From Turbatrix aceti (taxonomy: Eukaryota > Nematoda > Chromadorea > Rhabditida > Panagrolaimidae): DNA of 64,000 bases. Each line of letters starts with the position of its first letter. Position 1 is the stretch's first letter. The stretch covers positions 8,751,246-8,815,245 of the forward strand of contig OZ017770.1 in assembly GCA_963969345.1 (NCBI GenBank), written 5' to 3'. The notes beneath the pieces are model-generated. The model searched no databases, was not told the DNA's origin, and saw only the letters and a list, made by a program, of their open reading frames with translations. Shown piece by piece: positions 37,201-48,293 of the stretch. The position numbers and the translations under genes were made by a program.

Positions 37201-40200
37201 AATGATCTTTCGGACCCTCGGTGAAGCACCTTCCATGCCACCGGTTATTGCGTCGGTTGCCAACGGAACTGATGGGTGCGTCGATGTTGAATGGCGATCA
37301 CCGACAATTACCAACGGTCAAATCGTCGGCTACAGAATCATGGTATACAAAATAGCCGATACAGCCATGCGAGAATGGTATTGGAAAGGCAACAAGCGAT
37401 CTCTATGCTTCCTGGATCACTTTTCGGAATACGTTATCTCCGTCGAAGCAGACAACGGCTTTGGTTATTCCCCAAAAGCCACTGCAAGGTTCAAAACGCC
37501 CCAGAGAGCGCCTTCTGGCCCTCCAGAAATGATAAGTGTCAAGCCGCTTCGCTCGGACGCTATTCTGATATCCTGGCAGGAGCCGAGGGATCCTAATGGA
37601 GTTATTATAGCCTACAACATCTACTACAAAGAAACAAGAAGTCATCAGACGTTTCCAAAGATCCCAATGTTGGTAAGGCCACAGGAAACGTCCAAGTCCT
37701 TTTCGTACAACATGACCAAGCTCAGTGGGTTTTAAAGATGGCTTTCCGGTGTGCAATATTTTTTTGTCGTCTTTTTTCAGAGCCGCATACAGAGTACAAA
37801 ATATACCTCTCGGCGTCGACTGCCGAAGGCGAAGGCCCGAAGAGTTCGGCTGTCGAGGTGAAAACAGACTACGCTATTCCTGACATTCCACAGATCACAA
37901 ACATAACCTACAAGTGCCACGGAGATGTCACAATCTACTGGACGCCTCTGTCATCCCACGTCTCGTTTTTTAGAATACTCATTCAAGCTGCAGGCCAACC
38001 TGCGGCTTACAACTCAACGGCGCCTCATATCAGTCTTAGTGGACTCGACCCGATCCATCGCTATACCGTACAGGTTTCCTCGGTGCTCAGAAGTTCCTAC
38101 GACAATAACACTTTCTTGGAAAGTGATTTCTCAGCGTCAGAAGTATTTCAACTGGATGACAAGTGCTACATTCAGTCTTCTATTTGTTCGTCTTTCAATC
38201 ACAACTGTATTCCCATTTCGGTCCAGGCAACGGCCACTGAGCATGGAAATTCGCTGTCCTTTACACTCATTTTTTTCTCGGCGGTTTTCCTGATTTTCTG
38301 CAGCATTTTTTTCTTGTGTATCATCAAAAAGTAAGTTTCAGGGTTAATTATAGGTTTATGAAAAACAATTTTTTAGGCAATGCGTGTTTGTAAAACAGTA
38401 CTTGAAAAAAACAGATCAGAAATATCCACAGGAAACCATGTCTTTGGTTTACGGTTCGTTTTTGTTTTCTGATTTGATGGAAATTTTTTTTTGTTTTTCA
38501 GAAGTTCACGAAAACGCCACCGGTGAAACGGTTACCATCGATCATTACGAAAAATACTACGAAGAATGCTCAGCAAACGATCACCGTATTTTCCGTCAAC
38601 AATTCGAGGTAACCTTTGAGAAAAAAAAAATTTGAATGTACATAGATTTATGTAGTTACTCATCCGATGACCCGGGTTGGGTGCTAACTAGCTTATTGAG
38701 AGATATATCTGAAGAACAACATTCAAATTTATCAGATTATGTAAATTGTTCTATCTCCGGGCCAACAGCAGTAGTAGCGTTGTCCCGAGGCATTCAATAA
38801 ACTTGGGCGGAAGAGAGCCAAGTAAGTTGACGAACATTTCGCGCTCTAAATATAAGTCGACTGTCTCCGTGTTTGGGAATGCCTTGTCCGTTCGTTGCAT
38901 AATCAAAATATTGCATCGTGGGTCCATCATTTGGTTGAGGGGAGGGGAGGGGGGTTAGTAACAGCTCTGAGGAGGAAAATTGAGGCATCTTTGAAAATTT
39001 GCATAAATGCCTTCGAATAAACTTAACCACATTCTTTTGAGTACAACAAATAAATTTTTCTGCATCTTTATGCGATGCTGTATATCATAGGGAGATGACA
39101 GAAAATGACCATTTGTCATTTGAATAAATAAAACAAGCATACACGAGTCATGAGATTTCTTACAGGAAATTGAAGCGGATACGACAGACAAAGAACAAAC
39201 CGAGGAACAGCTTAATGATAATCGAACCAAAAACAGATATGTCAATATTAGTGCTATTGAATCGACCCGGATACGCATCAACAACAATGACACTCCTGAT
39301 TCGGACTACATTAATGCAAATTACGTTGACGTATGTTTTTTTTTGTTGCACCCAAGGGAGGGAAAATTGACATTTACAAGCTTTTATGATTTTTGCGCGA
39401 ATCATTTTGCAACACTGCGTCTGTATTTATGCATTTGGATAATCAATCACACAGAAAGCAAGCGCTGGCACATAATATGTTAACAAGCCGTCTGTCATGA
39501 TGCCCAACTGTCTTGTCCTGTATTTCTATTGTAATGGCGGATGGCGGATGGCCATATGGTGCTCGTAGAGAAAAGTCAAGTGTCACATATGCGCGAGCGG
39601 ATCTGACTCGAGCCCGTTCACTTATGTTAGCAGGCTGCCATAATATTCCGTAACCCAGGGAAACAACAAACATGATTATTTGTTTTGTCAACACCAATTA
39701 AATATTTTTATTTTTTAGAGCTGTGATTGCAAAAATGCATATATCGCAACGCAAGCACCGTTGCCACATACCTTCACGGATTTCTGGACTATGATTGCCC
39801 AGGAAAGGTGTAATATCATTGTTGTCATTACGAACATGATTGAACGAGGAAAAGTAAGCATTATATAAAGTCTGTGGGCAAAATTTATCCAAAAACTGTT
39901 CAGAGAAAGTGCGATCAGTATTGGCCAAGCACGGTTCAGTCATCGGCAGTTTTTGGACAATGGCAGGTCACTCTCGGAGCTGAAATGCCAAATTCAGCTT
40001 TTGTTCACCGGATTTTGTATCTTAAAAATACTTCTGGGTCTATGGTAAGCCCGATCTTTAAAACAGAAGCTTAAAATAATTTTTGAAAAATTTCAGAGTG
40101 AAAGAACGATCCACCAAGTACACTTCATGTCTTGGCCCGATCACGGAGTGCCCAGCACGGCTTTCTCTCTGCTATCATTCATGAACTACGTATCCGAAAT

Positions 40201-41421
40201 ACAATCCACAGGTCCTATCGTTATTCACTGCAGGTAGCACTTTTTTTGACATTTTTCTCTGGCTTAACAAAAAAATTAAAATTTAAGCGCGGGCGTCGGA
40301 AGATCGGGATCCTACATACTAATCGACAGCATGCGTCGGCACTTGTTGCTTTGCGATCGAATCAATATCCTGGCTCATCTCAAGCACATTAGACGACAGC
40401 GAACCAAACTCGTGCAAACTGTGGTAATTAACCAATTTTTTTGTAGTTGTGTACAAAAATGCATGTGTACGTACATATCGTTTTAGGAGCAGTACATCTT
40501 CTGCCACGTCGTCATCCGTGAACTCATACGTCACGGAATATCTAGGCAGCCTATTTTGAATTTCAACTACTATGTCAACTTTTTGCACTCCCAGAGAATA
40601 CCAGATGGCAGGACGCGATTGCAGTTGCAGTACGACGACGTGTGCAAGTGTCCTCATCAGCCTCAATGCGAGATCCCAACCGGTGCTGTCGTACTTCCGG
40701 TAAGCGAATGAGTGATTGAGAGAGTAGAAAAAAAGTTTCTCTATTATTTTCCTTACGTCTGCAGGGATATCATCGTACGAACGAATTCATCGTTGCCAAC
40801 TGGTCGTCAGCGTGCGCCGAACTCTGGAACACACTTTGGGAGCACAATTGCCAAACCGTGCTCTTGATAGGCTCGGATCTCGAAATTGGAGATTACTTCA
40901 ACGATTGCAACAAGGCAAGGGCAGCTTCGTCTTCCGAGGACGAAATACGGGTCGAGCAACGTGATGACAGATTCATGCTTAACAAAAACAACGATGAAGT
41001 ATGCTTTGTTTAAAAAAAAACATTCCAATCAAAAAAAATTTTTAGCTCTGCATAAAATTAATCCGGGTAAAACCTACGGCTTTGGAACTAGATTTTTGGA
41101 GCGAAATGGAGAGAATACAAGACGAAATTCTGCAGTATCACAATTGCCAAATGTTGCTTATCGATCCCTCGACCTCGTCCATCTCCTACATCCTCTGTGC
41201 GCTCCAGAGTGCAGCCTGTCAGATGGAGCAGGAAAGATACATTGACATTTTGCCCTATATATCTAACTACCGGTACATAAGATGTGGTTGTTGGCGATCA
41301 CTGGTAAGCTGCTCTCCTAAATCCCATAAACCCTCATAAAACAAAATTTTGCTTTTAGACAAATCTCGAGTACATATACGACAAGCTCACGCAACTCGCA
41401 ATGCTTCAGAAACGTCACTAA
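34207..41421 (+). CDS. Receptor tyrosine phosphatase, Ig plus four FN3, active D1 and pseudo-D2
   Basis: Fifteen exons give 1152 residues: 34207-34467, 36024-36213, 36933-37724, 37781-38330, 38377-38453, 38502-38608, 39166-39330, 39719-39853, 39904-40044, 40097-40233, 40288-40423, 40487-40699, 40765-40998, 41046-41303 and 41359-41421. A signal peptide ([16 protein letters not shown]) leads an Ig-like domain (LLLKCPP ... DSGTYRC), then four FN3 domains (about 152-545) and a membrane span near 575-596. D1 has [14 protein letters not shown], the acid loop MSWPDHGVP and the catalytic [11 protein letters not shown], so it should be active. D2 is short and divergent; the site matching HCxxGxxR reads [17 protein letters not shown], with Asp where Cys would be. 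That pattern fits the PTPRG/PTPRZ/Ptp99A group, which also has a dead D2. A carbonic-anhydrase-like domain is absent. It likely acts in cell contact or axon signalling. Confidence 0.93.
34468..36023. other. Long first intron of the RPTP gene
   Basis: It starts GTATGT after the exon ending VASYQQ and ends TTTTTTTTAG before DSIVDS, splitting the Ig domain. At 1.56 kb it is unusually long for this locus. Short ORFs inside are intronic and show no domain. Confidence 0.8.
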
Positions 41422-41465
41422 TTCATAAGACATTTATTTTTTAGCGTTATATATAAAATCATGTG

Positions 41466-41471
41466 AATAAA
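41466..41471 (+). terminator. Polyadenylation signal, RPTP gene
   Basis: AATAAA 45 bases after the RPTP stop codon. A minus-strand AATAAA at 41433-41438 could serve the convergent Q-rich gene, which would make the two 3' UTRs overlap. Confidence 0.6.
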
Positions 41472-41696
41472 ACTCCTAATATCAAAATACAAGAAGATGC
41501 GTTCTCAATAGTTTTTTTTGTTGATTTGCAAGTGAAAAGTGGAGAAAAAAATGCACAACGGTTAAATCAAAATACTAATACCATAAATATCATCCAAAGT
41601 CAAATGAGAAGAGGGAAGGAACAAAAGGTTAAAAACTAGTAAATCATGACAAAATAAACAAACGTATATTTACAAACATGAAAAGGGTTTAATTTG

Positions 41697-43794
41697 TTAC
41701 TGTTGAGTTACGAGATGCCCAGCGCTCGCCTGTTGGGCGTTAAATTGATGAAACCTCATCTGTTGCATGAATTCTGCATTTCCTGGATAATCCGGTCGTG
41801 GTCCACGCACTGAAAATCAAATTGATAAAAAATTATTTCCACCAATTTTAAAAAATGTTAAACTTACTCATTTCAGGTGGCATGGGAAAAGGCATCATTC
41901 CAGGCCGCATACCGCCCTGGGGACTCGCCATTGCATAGGCCGGCGAAACCGTTGGCGGGCAACCTGGTGGAAAACCCGGTTGTTGGGGTGGACCAGCACC
42001 CCTGGGCATGCCTGGGAAATTTCCGGGTGACACCATGCCCTGGGCCATGCTCACGTTTGGTGGACCACCCATGTAGGCAGCGTACATGCTGGGAGGCATC
42101 ATCATGCCAGGTCGCATCCCAGCAGCTTGCATGGCTCTCACCTGCTCGTAGGACGGCATCATGCCCGGCATGGGGTAGCCTTGGGGACCAAAGCCCGGAG
42201 GCATGCCTGGAGGGCCCCTGGGAGGCATGCCCATCTGTGGATTAGGCATGCGTGGCATAGGCTGGGGGTATTCATTGATATTCAGGTTCGTCGCGATCGT
42301 TTGTAATCTCGCGAGTTTTTGGTCTTTGTTGTCCCTGAAGATGAGTTAACATTTAATCCATCCCAATTTTTTTTATAAATTAAACTAACTGCTTTTTGGG
42401 ATCATTCCTCATGCCAATCTTCACGGAAGGCTCCAGCGTCTGTTCGGTCATGCGTTCTATCTGGCGCAGTGGATTGTCGTCCTCATCCTTGCGGTAATCG
42501 CGTTTCATGGGCGGAGGCCCGTAATCCACGCCACCACCTCCGTGCATCATGTGTTGCTGCATGGCTTCCTGCTGAGATCCTGGCATAAAATTGCCCGCAT
42601 CACTTGGCCCAACACCGGATGGACCAGCACCCATATCCTGAGACCCGTATTGAGGTACCTGGTTTGGAGGACAATCACCAAAATTGTTGTAAGCTTGCGG
42701 TGACTTCTAAAAAAATTATACATTTCATTTCATCCTTCAAATATAAAAAAAATAAAACTCACAATAGACATTTTTCGTTTCCGAGAAGAAGTTGGAGCAG
42801 AGGATCTCTGCATCGATTGCTGGTAGTTGGAATTGTTTGCATGCCATTGATCCACGTTGACGGGAGTCTTGAGTCCTTCTCTGACCATCTCATTGAGCAT
42901 ACCCGCGGTAAAAGCTTTCGGCGCAGCAGAACCGTACAAAGCCGGTGCGTGGGACGGTGTTTTCATCTTAAAAATCTTCTCAAAATTGGGATCAGGAGGC
43001 AGTGGTCGCATGTTATCGAGAACAGGAGCCTGTGGATATCCAAAATTGTTATTTCCATACATCTGACGATTTTCCATGTTCTCGGGTGGATTTTCGTCTT
43101 TCTTGGAACAATCAACCATGGGATTGCCAGGCTGCATCTGCATCCCCGGCATGCCGTGACTAGGCGGGTTATGGGGTGATGGATACGGCATCTGAGAGTT
43201 GGGATAGCTGGGTGTGCCATTTTGGTAGGGCGCAGGTTGGGGTTGAGGCTGAGAAGGCGGCTGCTGCTGCTGTTGTTGTTGTGGTGGTTGAACGTTGTTG
43301 TACTGATTACCCGGAAAATTGGGAGTTCCTCCAGGATACGTTGGAGTACTGTTGTGGTAGCTCTGATTACTGTTAGGATACTGAAGTTGTTGCTGCTGCT
43401 GTACCTGCTGCTGTTGTTGTTGCTGAAGTTGCTGCTGCTGCTGTTGTTGTTGTTGAGCCATCTGAGCGCCCTGACTGGAGTTGAAATTATTCGGATACGA
43501 GCCCATAGCGGCAAATTGCTTATGTTGCTGCTGGACTTGCTGTTGTTGTTGTTGCTGCTGCTGTTGGACAGAAGAAGGCAGCGGATAGGACCCATTCGAC
43601 ATCATGGACGGTGAATTTTGATACCCAGGCGGAGTATCCGAGCTACTCCGTGACGCATTATCCATGGCAAAATTTGGCATCATTCCACTCGACGTTGATG
43701 GCATTTGCTGGTAGTGGCTTGGATACCCGTTTTGTTGCATTTGACTTGGCTGACAATACTGTGGCATTAATTGAGGCTGAGTATCTGAAGACAT
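41697..43794 (-). CDS. Q/P/M-rich probable nuclear coactivator
   Basis: Four coding exons: 42763-43794, 42390-42706, 41868-42334 and 41697-41809, giving about 640 residues. The first 200 residues hold four long glutamine tracts coded by mixed CAG and CAA. A conserved-looking block follows (FEKIFKMKTPSHAP, FTAGMLNEMVREGLKTPVNV) and a basic SSRKRK that may be a nuclear signal. Next are an acidic/basic patch (RDYRKDEDDNPLRQIERMTE), a Gly/Met/Pro-rich region (GMPPRGPPGMPPGFGPQGYP) and a C-terminus DYPGNAEFMQQMRFHQFNAQ. The composition is that of transcription coactivators such as BCL9/Legless or SS18, but I recognise no diagnostic domain, so the family is open. An acceptor TTTTTTTTCAG ends about 40 bases before the ATG, so a 5' UTR exon or leader is likely. 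Confidence 0.8.
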
Positions 43795-46250
43795 GACCAA
43801 ACGGATTCGGTGGCTGGGATGTAGTGTAACTGAAAAAAAAACAAACAAAATTATTGCAACGATTTTAAATGCAACAAAAAAACGTATGTAAGTCAAAAGT
43901 AAAAACGTCTCGTTTTGGGAATAAAACAACTCGCACAACCATAACAACAAAAAATGGAGACCATTTTCTACCCGGCAGCATGCAATAACACCTAAAGAGC
44001 ACATGCTAGCTGTCGAAAAACAAAATAAATGCACGCAATCAAAGTTAGATGATTTTTTTTGTTTGAGAACAAAGAAGCATGTTTATTGCTAGCATAAATG
44101 ATGTAGTATAATATTATAGGATTTATAAAAACCATATCAAAAGTTGCTTTGTGTGAACGAACACCCCAAATGCTTTTCCGGCTCTTTAGAGCTGACTTGT
44201 GCACCGGTTCGAACGCAAGTGAGCAATCCGTTGTTAGTTGTTCATCGCCCCTTTTTTTTCTCCCCCCTTCCTTTTCGCTCTCCGTTCCCGCCATTATGGA
44301 TGGAGGCGCGGGGAGAGAAGTATCCAATGCACCCACCAACCACGCGCACAGCCCCAGCCAGCCTCTATTTTTCTATATGACTTGCATAAATTCAGAGAGA
44401 GACAGAGAGAAGAGACCGCCAAGCCAGTCGTCGTCAGCCAGCCCAGCCAGCCCGTAGCAAGCGCGTACATCCTCCCTCGGTGTTCGTCTCCCTTTCTCCT
44501 CTCCTGTCCTGGTTGCTAAAACGACAAAAAAATGTTTCGTTTGTATCAGCGCGCGCCGCGCCGACGACGACGACGATGCGAGCGAGTCGACTCCCTCTAT
44601 CCTCCTCGTTTTTGACTAGACCAAGCAGTCAGTCAACGAAGACGACCCAAACGACGAAAGACGCGTGTTCTCACTGCCATCTGAAGAATAAGAAGACGAG
44701 CAAAATTCTTCCAAAAAACTTTGGGGGAAATAAGGAATGAGGAGTTTGTAATGGCAGCTGCTTAAGAAAATATATGATATTAATATGAGGGGGTTCAAGA
44801 AACTTTTGTACGCACGTTGTTTCCGGATGCGCCTTTTATGAACTACAAAATGCCTGACCCTGATTTTTAAAAATACTAGTGCCAAAAAATAACGCGCGAA
44901 AATGATGTTAGGAGGATTTTTAAAAATCCAATGAGCTAGGTGATGGTAAAGCCGACATTTCAGACAACTAGTCACTTAAACACGCGTGATATGGTTGGTG
45001 TTCATAATGAGTATAAAACGGGGGAAAAAACAAGAGAGTGCACTGATTATGCATGTAGAAGCAAGGAGAGAGCCGTCCCCATGACAGATGTTAAATGAAT
45101 GGGAAATAAAAAAATTGACGTACTTGGTGAGGGAGGATAGTAGTAGATAGATAGTAGGACACACGTATAACAACACCAACACCGACCATGAAAAGTAAGG
45201 TAGTAGTATATAGTATACCTTTATTTTGCTATAAAAGTATACATGTTAGATTTATTATTTTCTTCCACGTCGCTATGCAACAAGAAAGATAACTAACTAT
45301 CACAAGAAAAAATTAGTTTGTGAAAAAGAAGAACGCACTAATAAGAAGTATCTAAAAACCCATCATAATGCAAAAAAACAAAAAAAACCGAAGCGTTCCG
45401 ACAACGGCGCTGGTTGGAGAAGCCGGATGGATAACCGCTTAGTCATCAAATTGCCTTAAAATAAACAAACACCCAGGTACAATTCGTACTAAGTCGTTAA
45501 TGAGTCTCTTTAAAAACTTTTTTATCTGGGGTATTATTTGGCATGTATAATGTCAGCCAAAGACGGATTTGAGGGAGGGGATTTTGAGATAACAGATATT
45601 AGACATCTGGGTAATGGCATGTGTTGTGTGGAGCTTGTGCCTCGACAAAGGGGCGTTAACTGTACATGCCAGCAAGGTAGTAGCGATGGAGGGCATGGAA
45701 GGAAGGAGGAGATTGAATGAACACGTTTAAAAAAAAGCCCCAAGCAGCTACTTGGTGTGAAAGGAAGATGGTAGGAGGACTCACCACGTAAAGAAAATGA
45801 CAGCATGAAAAACGAACAGAACACCGTTGAAGGCAGAAGGAATCAAATTAATACAATTATTATCAACAAAACCAAGCTTATACAAGACACACGTGTTTCA
45901 GGGAAATAAAAAATTTTAAATCACACGAAAAGTGTGAAGCAATAAGCAATAAAAACATTTTTTACGATTACAAAATTGCCACACAAGTTATTAACTAGAG
46001 CCCCCTTCTATTCGATAAAATGGACCTCTTTCAATCTTCAAATGCGAGAATAAGGGCGAGAAAACGTTGCAACATTGGCAAAGTGTGACGAGTAAAAGAG
46101 TACAAGACGAGTCGTGGATGGGTATACATACAATGCACAATCGAGCTCAGCGATCAACAAAAAGCGAGCCATGTTGTCCACTTTGTAAACAAAGTTATTA
46201 ATTTTTTTTTCTCATCTTTTGGACTGCAAGTCCGTGCAAAACAACTTAAT
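43795..46250. other. Intergenic region between divergent Q-rich and RUN-FYVE genes
   Basis: This contains the 5' UTR and promoter region of the Q-rich gene, including a relatively G/C-rich block at about 44160-44660 that may be its transcription start region. ORFs in that block are Ser/Pro-rich, overlap on both strands and lack domains. Nothing else was recognised. Confidence 0.5.
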
Positions 46251-48228
46251 ATGCCCCTGTCTCTCCTGGTATTACCAGATCTATTTAATGACTTGGTAAA
46301 TGACAATAATAACAAAAAACAGTGGCAAAAACAACGTGGTATGTTCTCTTTTTTTTCCACTTTAAACACGACATAAATTTGCAGAAAATGAATCAAATAA
46401 CCTATTAACCGTATCAAAGCTAATACTAAACTCTTTTCTCGATACATCAATACGTGGAAGCAAAAAGCTTGAATTGGATACACCAGAGTTACTTGACCTA
46501 CTTATTGTCCTTGAAAAAGTCATTGGACATGGACTAAAGGTTACGGCTTCGCGCAGTTCATTGTTTCCCCGAAAAGCGGACGAACGACTATGGCTTGCTA
46601 TTTGTCACATCGCAGAAAGCCATGCACCCTTCCTGCAGACTATACAGGGTGTAAGAGCGCTCGATCACATCAATACGGCAATTGCAAGGATCAGAGCGTT
46701 TTTGAGGATATCGATTATGAAAAAAGAGCTCGCAGACTACCTACAGGTGATTCATGACAGCCCGCTGTGTGGAACGTATTACGAAGCGTGGGCATTCATG
46801 AACACAGATCTTGGACCAATGCTGGCAGGCTCTCTACTAGCATTAAGGGTTTTTGATTGCAATTTGTTGCTCGACAATGACATATTAATGGTAAGCATCC
46901 ATCACAATGCACGCACGCATGCAAAAGAATTTAATTGAGTTTAAAAAAAAATGCAGGACACCCCCGGAAACGTTGATCTCGCCAGATATGTGAAAATACC
47001 ACTAACAATAAGTCAATTCACCAATGGAACAGCTCCCAATGATCCCGAAGACAAAAACGAAGTAAAATTCAGGGAAATTATCGATCAAAAGCACTACGTT
47101 GAAGAACAAAATCGTCAGCTAGCGTGGGTTCATTTTTATAACAACTGCAGATCACGTAAATATAATCAATACAAAAAAAATATAAAATTCTTCAGAACAT
47201 CCCTCGAAGAAGCTAGAAGCCAGTTAAGCAAGGCAAAAATCTCTGGAAGTTCAGAGCAGCGAGGAAAAAGCCAAAGAATTGGAAAACACAGTCGCGGAAA
47301 AGGACATGCAAATACAGGAACTTAGAAAGCAACGCGACGACCTGGCTGCACATATCAGAAAGCATATCACAAAACGGGGAGAAGAAAGCGCTGCTTTGAC
47401 GCGGAAATTAAAAGAGTTTGAGGCTTTTCATCAGATAATTAAAAAAGTGAGTTTGGAAAATCGTCTTTGGACATAATAAAATAAGGGTTTCAGACAGAAT
47501 CACCGATCATGAACAAAATAGAAACCATGGAAGACAGAATAACAAATTGCACCCGGCGGTTGAATGAATACCTTAAGAAAAATCGGGTAAAAACCAACAG
47601 AACAGATACGGATTTTTTCACTCTTGTTTCCAACATCGAAGACAAGCAACTCGAAATTCAAGAATTAACCAAGAAGAACGATGCTTTGTCAAACCGAGTT
47701 GCGGACCTAGAAAAACATATCAGCAGGGCAGACGAAGCCATCAAGGAACTCGCGACCCTCCGTGTCCAACACGCAGAACTCGCCGAAAGGTTATTCGACT
47801 CGGAACAAGCTCTAGAAGATCTGGGACCTCAGCTTTCAAGGTTCATACCTTCCAAAAATTGCATAACACTAATAAAAATCTTTTAGTTCGATCTTGCAAG
47901 TAAGCATGATGAAGGAACAACTCCTACCGACATCAGAGTGGATGAAGGACTCCGAAATCGACAACTGCATGACATGCAACGCGCCATTCTCCATAACCTG
48001 CCGTAAGCATCACTGCAGGTATGTATACGTTCGGAAACGCCTTTTTTTTGGGAGAAATTTAAAAGTAACAAAATGGAAGAGATATGTATGTATAAACTTT
48101 TCAGACGATGCGGGCGTATATTTTGTGATGCGTGTTCAAAGCAGCGTGTTAACCTACCCTCACATTCGAAACAAGTTAGGGTCTGCGGCGATTGTTATCT
48201 CCTACTGGAATCACTACAAAACACCTGA
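46251..48228 (+). CDS. RUN and FYVE domain protein (RUFY family)
   Basis: Exons: 46251-46338, 46385-46890, 46957-47123, about 47196 or 47233 to 47446, 47494-47840, 47887-48018 and 48105-48228, giving about 525-537 residues. A RUN domain spans residues 10-200 (LIVLEKVIGHGLK, AFLRISIMKKELADYLQ). A coiled coil follows (YVEEQNRQLA ... EKDMQIQELRKQRDDLAAH). A complete C-terminal FYVE finger has the WMKD motif, CMTC, RKHHCRRCG, CDAC and RVCGDC. FYVE binds PI3P on early endosomes and RUN binds small GTPases such as Rab, Rap or Arl, so an endosomal tether or adaptor is expected. Exon 4 is a problem. The best acceptor (TTCTTCAG before 47196) needs loss of one A in the A5 run at 47235-47239 to stay open; a weaker acceptor before 47233 keeps frame without change. 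Confidence 0.9.
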
Positions 48229-48287
48229 TACACGAGAACTCTGCAATAACTATGATACTGGAAAATGTACGCGATAATTACAGTTGA

Positions 48288-48293
48288 AATAAA
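48288..48293 (+). terminator. Polyadenylation signal, RUN-FYVE gene
   Basis: AATAAA 60 bases after the stop codon at 48228. Confidence 0.6.

Noticed and set aside
43222..43614. Long plus-strand ORF rich in leucine opposite the Q-rich gene
   Set aside because: It is the antisense reading of CAG/CAA repeats; no start context, splice or domain support.
44140..44230. GGTTCGAAC resembling a tRNA B box
   Set aside because: No A box at the right spacing and no cloverleaf arms could be drawn.
44149..44740. Ser/Pro-rich ORFs upstream of the Q-rich gene
   Set aside because: They lie in the G/C-richer 5' flank and read openly in several frames at once; more likely UTR or promoter sequence.
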